Source of the DNA: Acidobacteriota bacterium
Lineage (GTDB): Bacteria > Acidobacteriota > UBA6911
Assembly: GCA_031271905.1 (NCBI GenBank)
Contig: JAISUT010000053.1
Location: 1 to 61,673 of the forward strand
Reading direction: 5' to 3'
Length of the DNA stretch: 61,673 nt
Below, piece after piece: positions 25,193 to 33,768 of the stretch (position 1 is the stretch's first letter; each line of letters starts with the position of its first letter). A program made the position numbers and the translations under genes. The notes under the pieces are model-generated. The model made no database searches. It had not been told where the DNA came from and saw only the letters and a program-made list of their open reading frames with translations.

Positions 25193-26509
25193 TCAGTCCT
25201 CCGCCAGGAATCCCTTGTCGTCGGGGGTCGTGAGGCATAGGGGGCTGCTTTCGACGAGCGGGTTCAAATCCGCTAGGAGGGCCGGGGTGAAGCCGGGGTG
25301 CAGGACGGTGCCCACGCCCGCGTCGGCGAAGGGGAAGCCGTCGGGATACCAGGCGCCGGTCAGATGCAGGTGCGGGCGGATGCGCACCCCAGCCCGCCTC
25401 CCCACCCTGCCCAGCGGCTCGCCCGCCCTCACCGGCGCGGGGCGGGAGGGGCGCGCATCCGCGCCCCGCGCCGTCTGGATGTGGCTCAGGAGCGTGTGGA
25501 AGACCGTCCCGTCCCGTCGTTTCGACGAAGGGTGCCGCACGACGACCGTCTCCCCCATGAAATCGTCCAGCGTCGCGACCACCTCCCCATCGGCGACGGC
25601 GCGGGCGGGCACGCCCTCGGAGACCGGCGACACGCCGCCCCTTCGGAAACCTTCGACGAAATCCAGCCCTTCGTGCGCGGTGCGGCGTCGCCCCCTCGGC
25701 CCCCACCACTCGGTCTCCTCGCCGAACCCCATGCCGGGCCGGAAGCGCCAGCGCCCGAAGCCGGCTTCCGCCGTCAGCCGCGCCAGCCACGCCCCGAACG
25801 CGGCGGCGAACTCCGTCGGGACCGCCGCCCGCCCCCGGCGCAGCCCCTGGTATTCGTCGAACGCCAGCCAGCGGTCGCCGACACTCTCCGAGAACACTTC
25901 GACGCGGGAGAACGCCGCCAACGGATGTGGCGTGGACGGGCGTTCGCCCGCATAGAGCGGCGCGCGGACTTGGATGCAATGCCCGAACCTCTCCGCAGGG
26001 TGTGCAGGGGCGGGCGGCGGCGTCAAGGGAAGCCGCGCCGGGTTCAGCGCGACATGGCCGCCGTCGGCGAGGACGCCCGCCCATTCCTCCTTGTCCGGGG
26101 CGGCGTAGGCGTAGGCGCCGGGGACGCGCACGAGGTCGCCGCAACGTTCCCGCAGGCGGCGGGCGGCGGCGCGCGCGTATTCGTCCAGCGGCCGCTCCCT
26201 TCCCCCGTCCCTGACGGCGACCGCCTCGTAGCGGCAATCCCCTTGGAGCCTGTAGACGATGACGGGACCGGCCGCCGCCGCGGGGGGCGCGCCTTCAAAC
26301 CGCCAGCCGCCCCACGGCGTCGCGCCTTGCGGAATGGACACGGCGAACCGGCCGCAGGGGAGCGTCCCGAGCAGCGTCGCGGCTTCCGGCGGCAACGCTT
26401 GGTAGAAACAGTCGGGAGGGGCGGGACGCTGGCTGCTCCTGATCCTGACCTTCAGCGCGGCCATGTCCGCCACCGCCATCCGCAACACGCACAATCCGTC
26501 GAAATCCAT
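25193..26509 (-). CDS. M23-type (lysostaphin-like) metallopeptidase
   Basis: A 438-residue protein whose C-terminal third is an M23 peptidase domain. HEGLD (H279, D283) supplies the first zinc ligands and HLHL (H380, H382) the last; a LLSHIQ segment lies between. These enzymes cut peptidoglycan peptide bridges. The sequence around the domain (VADGEVVATLDDF, VRAGEPLGRVG) fits the family. The N-terminal 270 residues are unrecognised. Unusually, I see no signal peptide from the start chosen at 26509 (GGAGATG just upstream), so the protein may stay in the cytoplasm or be released by lysis, as phage or toxin-type hydrolases are. An earlier in-frame start is possible but adds no signal peptide. Confidence 0.7.
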   Translation of the reverse strand: MDFDGLCVLRMAVADMAALKVRIRSSQRPAPPDCFYQALPPEAATLLGTLPCGRFAVSIPQGATPWGGWRFEGAPPAAAAGPVIVYRLQGDCRYEAVAVRDGGRERPLDEYARAAARRLRERCGDLVRVPGAYAYAAPDKEEWAGVLADGGHVALNPARLPLTPPPAPAHPAERFGHCIQVRAPLYAGERPSTPHPLAAFSRVEVFSESVGDRWLAFDEYQGLRRGRAAVPTEFAAAFGAWLARLTAEAGFGRWRFRPGMGFGEETEWWGPRGRRRTAHEGLDFVEGFRRGGVSPVSEGVPARAVADGEVVATLDDFMGETVVVRHPSSKRRDGTVFHTLLSHIQTARGADARPSRPAPVRAGEPLGRVGRRAGVRIRPHLHLTGAWYPDGFPFADAGVGTVLHPGFTPALLADLNPLVESSPLCLTTPDDKGFLAED

Positions 26510-26966
26510 CGCACATCTCCAAAAATCGGCGCGGCCCCACTCGTAGAATACTCGCGTAAGGCATCCCCGACGCAAGCACTAGTCGAGCCTTCGCGCATCA
26601 ATCTCCCGATGTATTCGTCGGAAATTCGTATGGCGCCGTTCTCGACGACTGTCTCAAATCCGCAGACGAGCATTTTCACAGCCATCCTGAGAACAACTTC
26701 CGTTGAGAATCGCATTGAGCGAGATGCCGCCCATCCCCGGCGCCGCGATCCATTCGTCCCGCCATCCTATCCGCGCTTCCGCCCATCGGGGGATACAGAT
26801 GCGTCTTCGTCGAAAACCTCGTCGTAGGCGTCCATCCTCAATCCTCCTGCAAAACTTCAGCTATGGTGTCCGACGTCACCAGCAACGGCGTCCACACGCC
26901 GTGTTTTGCAGAAAAAACGCTGGCGGGCAAAGTCGCCGCTTGACCCGCATGGCGCGGGTCGCGTTG
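26510..26966 (-). other. Degenerate accessory sequence
   Basis: On the minus strand, a short frame starting near 26685 reads MLVCGFETVVENGAIRISDE early on, resembling the N-terminus of small antitoxins ('.f.atVenG.IrIPd.y'). It then loses similarity and runs into the peptidase gene. Upstream, an AGGAGG precedes an ATG at 26835 that opens only 22 codons. Both look like remnants of small genes broken by mutation. No complete gene is supported. Confidence 0.35.
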
Positions 26967-27296
26967 TCAACCCGCCGGATGCTCCCTGACGAACTGGCGC
27001 AAGGCCGCGTTGACACGTGTCTGCCAGCCCTTCCCGGTGGACTTGAACGCGGCGAGGATGTCGGCGTCTATCCGGATGGCTGTGAAAACTTTGGTCGTGT
27101 CCGCTTTCGGCCTCCCGCGCGGGCGTCTGACCAGCGCCGCATAGGTTTCGCTCGGCATGGCTTCGGCGGCGGGCCTTGCCCCTTTGAACCATTCGCCGTC
27201 AAGTTCGCGGCACTCTGGGTCGGCGGCGACTCCCGCCCGGATCGCCCGGTCTTCCTCTGCGGTGGGGACGACAGTCCCGGCTTTAAGTTTCGGCAT
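26967..27296 (-). CDS. brnA: BrnA-type antitoxin
   Basis: A 109-residue protein. The C-terminal ribbon-helix-helix-like motif VFTAIRIDADILAAFKSTG is followed by GWQTRVNAALRQFVREH, which is the BrnA hallmark ('v..Rld.dvl..fra.G.gyQtrin..Lr.yv'). BrnA neutralises the BrnT RNase and represses the operon. Its ATG overlaps the end of the (frameshifted) brnT frame by 14 bases, the usual toxin-first order. A GAGAGGTGA ribosome binding site precedes it. Confidence 0.85.
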   Translation of the reverse strand: MPKLKAGTVVPTAEEDRAIRAGVAADPECRELDGEWFKGARPAAEAMPSETYAALVRRPRGRPKADTTKVFTAIRIDADILAAFKSTGKGWQTRVNAALRQFVREHPAG

Positions 27297-27548
27297 AGCG
27301 TCTCACCTCTCTTTTTTCCGCATGGCGCAAACTTATGACACGCACGTTGTCGCCGCGCAGACAGTAAATAGGACATGCAATCGGTCGCCAACATAGCCGA
27401 CCGCCTCGAACCGCCGCTCTGCATACCATTCCCGCGTGTCCTCGCGCACAACGGCGGTCTCCCATTCGAAGAATTCGACATCTGTCAACGGCAAGCCGTG
27501 TTTGGCAAGATTGCTTTCGTTCTTGCCGGGGTCGAACTCAAAATCCAT
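27283..27548 (-). pseudogene. brnT: BrnT-type toxin, disrupted by a one-base frameshift
   Basis: The first frame reads MDFEFDPGKNESNLAKHGL and continues to GDRLHVLFTV before a premature stop at about 27333. The canonical BrnT C-terminus (LRGDNVRVISLRHAEKREV, then RRYAET and a stop at 27283-27285) continues in another frame. The break falls around CTATTTAC; restoring one T (CTATTTTAC) would rejoin the two halves as HVLFYCLRGD. It is therefore a recent mutation in a T-run, or an assembly error. BrnT is an RNase-fold toxin related to RelE. Its loss would leave BrnA as a solitary antitoxin. Confidence 0.8.
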
Positions 27549-27556
27549 GGAATTAC

Positions 27557-27583
27557 TGTATAAACATTAAATATGTCTGTCAA
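27557..27583 (-). promoter_or_regulatory. Candidate sigma-70 promoter of brnTA
   Basis: On the minus strand, TTGACA (27578-27583) is followed 15 bases later by TATACA (27557-27562), about eight bases before the brnT ATG. The transcript would be almost leaderless. Spacing is shorter than the ideal 17 bases; a TACAGT two bases on gives 17. Confidence 0.5.
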
Positions 27584-27889
27584 GTCCATCCGAGGGATGG
27601 TTTTGCGTGTATAGGAAATGGTCGATACAGGTCGCGGCACCGAACATGGTGACGGCTAACGCCTCATATATCCGTCACTTCGCGCCGCAGGCACATCCAG
27701 TTGCCGGACGGCATGGGCAATCATGGCCATATGGCAGGCGTTTTATCGGCGTTTCCCGACTATCGATTTTGGGCGCGCCTACCGATGTATATAAAGTCGC
27801 ATGAGAGTACATTGTCATCGTGGGCACAGGGAACGACGCACCCACGCATGACGGGAAAGGCAATTGTTTCTTACTAAGGAGTGATGCGT
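27584..27889. other. Intergenic region before the PilZ gene
   Basis: About 300 bases of moderate GC content. A 65-codon open frame at 27607-27804 has no recognisable features and no good ribosome binding site, so I do not call it. Otherwise I see only the AAGGAG (27876-27881) that serves the PilZ gene. Confidence 0.4.
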
Positions 27890-28246
27890 ATGAGTTGGGA
27901 TACCCAGACCTACGAAATCGACCCGATACTGGACATTGAAAGAAGGAAAGACACGCGGATAAAAGACGCCTTGCCAATTTTCGTGACTGGTCGCGATCGG
28001 TTCGGACGCCGATTCTCTTTCCGCACGGCGACGTGGGACATCGGCGCCAGGGGGTTGCGCGCCATCGCCCCCCAGGTGATGCGCGTCGGCGAGGAGCTGA
28101 CCCTGCGCATCCGGTTCGCCAAGACGAGCGGCACCACCACCTCGGCGCCGGAAGCCACCGCCCAATGCGTCGTGTTGCGTTCGGAGGCGCGTTCGGACGG
28201 CGCCTGCGTGTTCGCGGCGTCTTTTCTGAAGAAGCGGATGCTGTAA
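27890..28246 (+). CDS. PilZ-domain-like protein
   Basis: A 118-residue protein with the PilZ pattern: an RRKDTRI segment near residue 15 ('RR..R'), then TATWDIGARGLRA near 48 ('..DiS..G'). PilZ domains bind cyclic di-GMP through these Arg and (D/N)xSxxG residues. Here the second motif is DIGARG, with Gly where Ser is usual. It lacks other domains, so it is a stand-alone adaptor. AAGGAG at 27876-27881 favours the ATG at 27890. A second PilZ protein is encoded 3 kb away. Confidence 0.7.
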   Translation: MSWDTQTYEIDPILDIERRKDTRIKDALPIFVTGRDRFGRRFSFRTATWDIGARGLRAIAPQVMRVGEELTLRIRFAKTSGTTTSAPEATAQCVVLRSEARSDGACVFAASFLKKRML

Positions 28247-28260
28247 GGTCGGCGGCGACG

Positions 28261-28290
28261 GTCGCAGGCGTGGCGCGTCGCGCCTGCGAC
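28261..28290. terminator. Strong hairpin between convergent genes
   Basis: A perfect ten-base stem GTCGCAGGCG / CGCCTGCGAC (28261-28270 and 28281-28290) with a ten-base loop lies between the PilZ and LuxR genes. No T-run follows, so it may be a Rho-assisted terminator or mRNA end. Confidence 0.5.
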
Positions 28291-28339
28291 ACACGTTTCG
28301 CGGATGCCGCCGGAGGGCGTCGGGCGTCGGGTCGCCGGG

Positions 28340-29068
28340 TCAGCGGGGGATGGCCGCCAAACCCCGCCTGTAGGCGTAGATCAAGAGGTCGAAGCGGTCG
28401 CCCACCCCCAGCTTGGCGTAGATCGACGTCAGGTGGTGATGCACGGTGATGTCGCTGATGAAGAGCGCGGCTGCGATCTGCTTGTTCTTGTAACCTTTGC
28501 CGAGCAGTTGGATCACCTCGCGCTCCCGGTCGGTCAGCGACTTGATCTTCTGCTCTTCCGGGTCGCGGCGGGCGTTCTTGCCGCGCGGGGACAACTCACG
28601 CAGCAGGCTGGCGGTCGTGGAGCGATCCAGCCAAGTCTCCCCCTCATGCACCCGCCCGACCGCCTTGACCAGCAGTTCGGGGGAGCTGTCTTGGACGAGG
28701 ACGCCCGAAACCCCCAACCGCATCGCCTGACAGTGCAACTCCGTGTCGGGGCTCCGGGCGATCAACAGGATTTTCATCTCCTCTGACAATGCCAGCAATT
28801 GAGACAGCCGATCCAGGCGCCCGCCGTCCTCCGGGCCGATGCCCATCAAGAGCACGTCGGGCCGGGCCTGTTCGACCAGCGCCACCGCCTCCTCCCAAGA
28901 CGAGCACCTGCCGACCACATCGTAGCCGTCCTCGCGTTCGAGCAGGAGGCATATCCCTTCGCGGAACAGCTCCTGCCCTTCGACGACCGCGATCCTGATG
29001 CGGGGCGCCGTCTTCACCAAAGCGTGCGTAGGCATCGTTTGTATTTGTATTAAGGTGTTCGTCATCAT
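28340..29068 (-). CDS. LuxR/FixJ-family response regulator with a degenerate receiver domain
   Basis: A 242-residue protein with a receiver-like N-terminal domain (about 22-140) and a classical LuxR helix-turn-helix (LTDREREVIQLLGKGYKNKQ, then IAAALFISDITVHHHLTSIY). The receiver has lost its active site: the acidic pair is E30-G31, the phosphoacceptor Asp is Gly76 (LLMGIGPEDGG where LMDI.MP is normal), the Thr/Ser position reads LLIAR, and the conserved Lys is Gln in GVLVQDSSPE. It probably does not respond to phosphorylation but to ligand, protein partner or concentration. No histidine kinase is adjacent. The start is uncertain; 29068 and 29065 are adjacent ATGs. Confidence 0.85.
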   Translation of the reverse strand: MMTNTLIQIQTMPTHALVKTAPRIRIAVVEGQELFREGICLLLEREDGYDVVGRCSSWEEAVALVEQARPDVLLMGIGPEDGGRLDRLSQLLALSEEMKILLIARSPDTELHCQAMRLGVSGVLVQDSSPELLVKAVGRVHEGETWLDRSTTASLLRELSPRGKNARRDPEEQKIKSLTDREREVIQLLGKGYKNKQIAAALFISDITVHHHLTSIYAKLGVGDRFDLLIYAYRRGLAAIPR

Positions 29069-29194
29069 GGCACAGACCATATCGGCGCGGCCAGGCCGGC
29101 GGTGTAATCTTTTTGCAAGCCTGAGTTGCAAGCCGCGCCGCAGCCGCCGCGCCCGTACGACGCGGCGGCTGCCCACGGACACCCTGCGGGGATC

Positions 29195-30673
29195 CTACAG
29201 GTAGTCCTCCAGCCGCACGTCCATGAACTCGGCGCGCTTGAAGTCGTCCTTCAAATGGTAGGGGACGGTGCAGTCGTAGATCACCTTGCAGGCGATGCCC
29301 GGCCCGAGCGAGGACGGGTTGAACGACGGCGACGAGGACGGATCCAGGACATGGCAGAAGACGCCGGGGAGGAACACGGTGCTGCGATCCCCCTGGTAGC
29401 GCGTCGTCATCGCCCAGAGCACGTCGTCGGTGTCGTAGATGTCCACGTCCTCGTCCACCAGCACGATGTGCTTCAGCTCGGGGAATGCGGCGAACGCCGC
29501 CAGCGCCGCCTGCCGGTGCCGCCCCTCGTCGGTCGGCTTGTTCTTGCGGATTTGCAGGATCGCCAGGTACTTCCCGCCGCCCGAGGGATGCTCGTAGACG
29601 TTCGCGAGCCGCCCCGGGAGGCTGGCGTCGAGCAGGCGCATGATGCTTGCCTCGGTGGGGATGCCCAACAGGTTGACATGCTCCAGCCCCGGTCCCACCA
29701 GCGTCTGGAAGATCGCGTTCTTCCGGTGGGTGATGGCGCTGACCTTCAACACCGGCAGCGAAGGTTGCGACTTGCCCATGTAGCCGGGGAACTCCGGCAT
29801 CATCCAGCCCTTGCCGGTGTTCACGTCCTCGGCGATGCGGCGGTCGGGCAATATCTCCCCCTCGATGACGATCTCCGCGCGCGCCAGCGCCTTGGCATTG
29901 ACCGAGACGCATTTCACCATCTCCACCGCGCGCCCGCGCACCGCGCCCGCTATGCCCAGCTCGTTGAAGCCGAGGGGCGTGGTCGGCTCCTCGAAGCAGG
30001 AGGTGAGGTGGATGGCGGGGTCCAGGCCGATGTTGATGGAGACGGGCAGGGGCTTGCCCATCTTCTCGGCCTTCTGCCGGAAGTAGTCGATGTGCCGCCC
30101 CGTGATGAAATAGACGCTGATCTCGTCCGGCCCCTGGACGCACATCCGGTGGATGGTGACGTCCTCCTCGCCCGTCTCCGGGTCGGCGGCGTACAACATC
30201 GCGACGCAGAAGGTCGGGCCGGCGTCCAGCGGCGTCACCGTAGGCACCGGCAGTATCTTCATTATGTCGAGCGGCGCCGTGTGGACGACCTCCTGTGACG
30301 GCGCGCCGCCCTGCGGCACCATCACCGGCGGGATAGGCCGCTTGACCGCCTCCAAAAGGTCGCGCGGCAAGCGCTCCTTGGTGCTGCCCATCAGGAGCGC
30401 GGTGCGCTCCCGCGTCGCCAACATGCCGGTCACGACCGGGATGTCGTAACCCTTCACATTCTCGAACAGGGCGGCAGGGCCTGGTTGCGTGGGCGGGATG
30501 ACGGGCGTGCCCGCGCCGAGCTTCTTGTAGACCCCCGCCAGCTCGCAGTAGGCGTCCACAGGTTTTTTGATGACCGCCAACTGCCCGGGCGTGTTCGCGA
30601 GGAAGTCGATGGCGGAATGCAGGTCGTCGATGTCCCGCGCCGAGCCGGACGGGGTGGGATGGTTTTGAGGCAT
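29195..30673 (-). CDS. UbiD-family prenylated-FMN-dependent decarboxylase
   Basis: A 492-residue UbiD-type protein. The segment around MPEFPGYMGKSQPSLPVLKV and AITHRKNAIFQT is typical of the gallate/protocatechuate decarboxylase (LpdC-like) branch, as is the preceding GAVRGRAVEMVKCVSVNA. UbiD enzymes use prenylated FMN to reversibly decarboxylate aromatic or alpha,beta-unsaturated acids; the cofactor needs a UbiX, which is not in the window. The substrate is unknown, but an aromatic acid is likely. AAAGGA precedes the ATG at 30673. The transporter and CoA-ligase genes at 36-39 kb may serve the same catabolism, though they are not linked. Confidence 0.88.
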   Translation of the reverse strand: MPQNHPTPSGSARDIDDLHSAIDFLANTPGQLAVIKKPVDAYCELAGVYKKLGAGTPVIPPTQPGPAALFENVKGYDIPVVTGMLATRERTALLMGSTKERLPRDLLEAVKRPIPPVMVPQGGAPSQEVVHTAPLDIMKILPVPTVTPLDAGPTFCVAMLYAADPETGEEDVTIHRMCVQGPDEISVYFITGRHIDYFRQKAEKMGKPLPVSINIGLDPAIHLTSCFEEPTTPLGFNELGIAGAVRGRAVEMVKCVSVNAKALARAEIVIEGEILPDRRIAEDVNTGKGWMMPEFPGYMGKSQPSLPVLKVSAITHRKNAIFQTLVGPGLEHVNLLGIPTEASIMRLLDASLPGRLANVYEHPSGGGKYLAILQIRKNKPTDEGRHRQAALAAFAAFPELKHIVLVDEDVDIYDTDDVLWAMTTRYQGDRSTVFLPGVFCHVLDPSSSPSFNPSSLGPGIACKVIYDCTVPYHLKDDFKRAEFMDVRLEDYL

Positions 30674-31010
30674 GAATCAGTCCTTTCGCAAAGCAATTTT
30701 CCAACAACACCTATATCGGGGGTGAATCCATACCGGCGAATGACAAGGATACGGCAATCTCCCGGATTTCGCACCCCTATTTAGAGTCCGCCCGCAAACC
30801 GCCCGCAAACCGACGCCCCATGGACGGGCGCCATTTGCCAGATGCGGCGGGACTGGGGCGCCGACGCACGTCCGTCTCTGTGTTTTGGCTTTTGCGGTGC
30901 GCGGCCTTGCGCGGTTTCGCGGCGACGTGGAAGGCTTGGGCGGCGGCGGTTCGGACGCACCCCGACTCTCGGGGCGTGCGGCCGTGCGACCCTCGCGGAT
31001 GCGGGCGGGG
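30674..31010. other. Intergenic region upstream of the UbiD gene
   Basis: About 340 bases between two minus-strand genes. Open frames on the plus strand here have no ribosome binding site or family resemblance. It should hold the promoter of the UbiD gene, but I can point to no specific boxes. Confidence 0.35.
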
Positions 31011-31370
31011 CTACCTTTTGTTGTACCCTGCGGAGATGGCGCTGATCAGCCGGATGAGGTCCAGCGACGGGTTTTCAAACTCCACTCCGAACTGCCCCAC
31101 GCGCCCGTGTTCGGACATGGCGCTGACGCCCCGCAACACAGTCCCCTTGAGCTCCAAGGGCTTTTTCAGGCAGTCCGCGTTCAAGGTCAGGAAGATGGTG
31201 GTCTTGGGCGCGGGAAGGAACGCCGAGGAGAGGAACGCACCCTCTTGCGAGAGGTCGAGCATGAGCGCCTCGTACTCCATGCCGTTGGCCCTGAATTGGC
31301 ATTTCATATGCGTGCCGATGCGCGCCAACCTTCGACGATCCTGCAATACGCGACTCCGTACCGTGCCCAT
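31011..31370 (-). CDS. PilZ-domain protein
   Basis: A 119-residue protein. QDRRRLARIG near residue 10 gives the RxxxR half of the PilZ site, and LDLSQEGAFL near 42 gives the D.S..G half, so both cyclic di-GMP binding motifs are intact. The 'HGRVGQFGVEFENP' block near the C-terminus is also typical. An AGGAGG at 31376-31381 sits five bases before the ATG at 31370, which decides the start over an upstream ATG at 31394. It lies directly downstream of the pbpC gene end (70 bases) on the same strand. Confidence 0.88.
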   Translation of the reverse strand: MGTVRSRVLQDRRRLARIGTHMKCQFRANGMEYEALMLDLSQEGAFLSSAFLPAPKTTIFLTLNADCLKKPLELKGTVLRGVSAMSEHGRVGQFGVEFENPSLDLIRLISAISAGYNKR

Positions 31371-31440
31371 GTGAACCTCCTGCGGACTATTCATCGGCAG
31401 CTCCGCCGGAAAACCTTAGTGCCTAGTAGATACGTATCGC

Positions 31441-33678
31441 TTATTTTGTCGAGGGTGCGCCCCTGACCTCGAAGGTCACCTCGTCCAGTGCGCGACCCGC
31501 GCGGTTCGCCAGCGTCAACACATGCCGCCCCACGACCGGCGTCCAGAGGAGCAGTTCCGCGGCGTCGCCCAACTCCTCTCCGTCCAGGCGCCAACGGAAC
31601 CCTGCGGCGCCCCCCTGCGCCTCGAAGAACAGCTTCTGGTCGTCGGGCGGGATGTCCGGGTCAAGGGCGACGACGGCGTCCGGGGCGGGATAGGCGATGC
31701 GCGGCGGCGGCTGCACCGCCCCCGCCACCAATGCCCCCTCCGTGCCGCTGAGGAACCATTCGCGCCGTTCCGGGTCGCCGGGCTCGGCGGGGGGGACGGC
31801 GGCTTGCACCACGCCTGCGGGCGGATTCGCCCTCGCGTCGCCGCCCTGTCCGCCCCCCCCCCCGCCCCTTTGGTTCAGCCAGTTCATGACCTCAACCCAG
31901 GCGGGCGCGGCGCCGCTGATGCCGCTGACGTTCCACATCGGCTCGCCGGAGAAGTTGCCGACCCATACTCCGACCGTGTGGCGGTCGGAGTAGCCTATGC
32001 ACCAGTTGTCGCGCATATCCTTGCTGGTGCCGGTCTTGACCGCCGTCCAGAACCGCGTCGCCAGCGGGCTCTCCAGGTCGAAGGTTTGGCTCCGGCTCTC
32101 GCGGTCGCTCAGGATGTCGGAGATGACGAACGCCGCCTCCGGTGAGAGCACGCGCCGCCGCGCCGCCGGCTCTTCCTCGAAGGTCAGCCGCGCCGCCCGC
32201 CATGCGCCGCCGTTGGCCAACGCCCTGTAGGCGTTGGTCAGATCCCACAGCTTCACGTCAGCGGCGCCTAACGCCAGCGAGAGGCCGTAATAGTCGGCGT
32301 CCTCCAGCGAGCCGAAGCCCGCCGCGCCCAGGACGGCGACGCCGTTTTCGACGCCGAGCAGGCCCAGCGCGCGCACGGCGGGGATGTTCAACGACGACGC
32401 CAGCGCCGTGCGCACGGAAACAGGCCCATGGAACCGCCCGTCGTAGTTCGAAGGCTGGTAGACGCCGCCACCCACGGGGATGTCGAGGGGGCTGTCGTCC
32501 AGAAGGGTCGCCGCCGTGAGTATCCTCCTGTCCAGGGCGGCGCCGTAGAAGAACGGCTTCAACGTAGACCCCGCCTGGCGCGGCGCCTCCACGCCGTCCA
32601 CGTAGCGCGCCGTCGAACCCTCGCCCGTGTTGCCGACGTAGGCGAGCACGTCGCCGGTCGCATTGTCCAGAACCAACAAGGCGCCGTCGTGCATGTTCCG
32701 GTCGCCCATGCTTTGGACGTGCCGCCGCAAGGTCTCGGCGGCGAACTGTTGCAGGTCTCGGTCGAGGGTCGAAACCAGCCGGGCCGGCGCTTTGCCGTCC
32801 TTGTCGCGGGCGCGCCGGAGGAGGCGTTGCATCACATGGTAGGCGAGCGCGACCGGGCGTCGGATGCGGTAAGGGCGGTTGAGCGTCTCGGCGGCGAGCG
32901 TTGCGACGGCGCCGCCGTCCACGGGCAGGCGCATCGCTTCGGCGAGCGCGGCGGCGCGGCGCGCAACACGCCCCGAGTCCGCGTTGGGGGCGCGCACGAG
33001 CGCGGCGAGGACGAGCGCCTCGGTCTGCGTCAACCCGTGCGGCCTCTTGTCGAACAGCCCGCCCGAGGCGGCGGCGACCCCTTGCAGCTCGCCTCGGTAG
33101 GAGACCAGGTTCAGCCAGCATTCCAGGATTTGATCCTTCGTCCAGCGGCGTTCGAGGGCGAGCGCGGCGCGCACCTGCCGCCACTTCTGCCCCATCGTGC
33201 GCCGCCCGTCCGCCGGGTGGAGCCCCGGGTCGAGCCGCGCCGCCAGTTGCATCGAGATGGTGCTGGCGCCGCGCCCGCCCGGTCGCATCACCCCCAGCGA
33301 CGCCCGCGCGAGCGCCAGCCAGTCCGCGCCGTGGTGCCGGTGGAAGCGCCGATCCTCGGCGGCGAGGATGGCGGCCGTCAGCGCCGGGGAGACCTCGCCG
33401 AGCGGCGTCCATTCGAGGCGCCGCCCCCGGTTCTCGGTGCGCTGCTCGTGCAAGACCTCGCCGTGGCGGTCCACGAGCGTCGTCTCAGTGACGCTGTGGC
33501 TGGCGCGGACTTCATCGAAGGACGGCCCCGCGTACACTCCAGAATGTAATATCCTATATCCTGCGGCGAGCGGGGCGAGGCACGCGATGGCGAGGCATGC
33601 CAAGCCCCAAGCCGCGACCTTCCTGTAGTTGCGAATGCGAACCCTGTTTTTTGCGTCCGTCCCGTTTTCCCGCGCCAT
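31441..33678 (-). CDS. pbpC: Penicillin-binding protein 1C (bifunctional peptidoglycan synthase)
   Basis: A 745-residue protein with a membrane anchor (about 21-43). The glycosyltransferase-51 domain has ILAAEDRRFHRHHGADWLAL near 110 and GASTISMQLAARLDPG. The transpeptidase domain has the SxxK motif GSTLKP (Ser371, Lys374), SSLN and KTGTS (Lys548). A C-terminal PBP1C-type domain ends the protein. PBP1C polymerises and can cross-link peptidoglycan in the periplasm of Gram-negatives. An alpha-2-macroglobulin gene, a frequent partner of pbpC, is not present in the window. Confidence 0.93.
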   Translation of the reverse strand: MARENGTDAKNRVRIRNYRKVAAWGLACLAIACLAPLAAGYRILHSGVYAGPSFDEVRASHSVTETTLVDRHGEVLHEQRTENRGRRLEWTPLGEVSPALTAAILAAEDRRFHRHHGADWLALARASLGVMRPGGRGASTISMQLAARLDPGLHPADGRRTMGQKWRQVRAALALERRWTKDQILECWLNLVSYRGELQGVAAASGGLFDKRPHGLTQTEALVLAALVRAPNADSGRVARRAAALAEAMRLPVDGGAVATLAAETLNRPYRIRRPVALAYHVMQRLLRRARDKDGKAPARLVSTLDRDLQQFAAETLRRHVQSMGDRNMHDGALLVLDNATGDVLAYVGNTGEGSTARYVDGVEAPRQAGSTLKPFFYGAALDRRILTAATLLDDSPLDIPVGGGVYQPSNYDGRFHGPVSVRTALASSLNIPAVRALGLLGVENGVAVLGAAGFGSLEDADYYGLSLALGAADVKLWDLTNAYRALANGGAWRAARLTFEEEPAARRRVLSPEAAFVISDILSDRESRSQTFDLESPLATRFWTAVKTGTSKDMRDNWCIGYSDRHTVGVWVGNFSGEPMWNVSGISGAAPAWVEVMNWLNQRGGGGGGQGGDARANPPAGVVQAAVPPAEPGDPERREWFLSGTEGALVAGAVQPPPRIAYPAPDAVVALDPDIPPDDQKLFFEAQGGAAGFRWRLDGEELGDAAELLLWTPVVGRHVLTLANRAGRALDEVTFEVRGAPSTK

Positions 33679-33768
33679 ATCCCACCGCCTGTAGGCTGTC
33701 CACGATTCTATCAGCCGGTTGCGCGAATGGCGAGCGCCGGAATTCCCGCCCGCGCCGGCGGCGCGGCA

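Noticed and set aside
25254-25276. A T-arm-like GGTTCAAATCC sequence suggesting a tRNA
   Set aside because: The stem fails at the third pair of a canonical T-arm, no acceptor, D or anticodon arms can be built around it, and it lies inside the M23 peptidase coding sequence.
27607-27804. A 65-codon frame upstream of the PilZ gene
   Set aside because: No ribosome binding site, no recognisable motif and composition typical of non-coding DNA.
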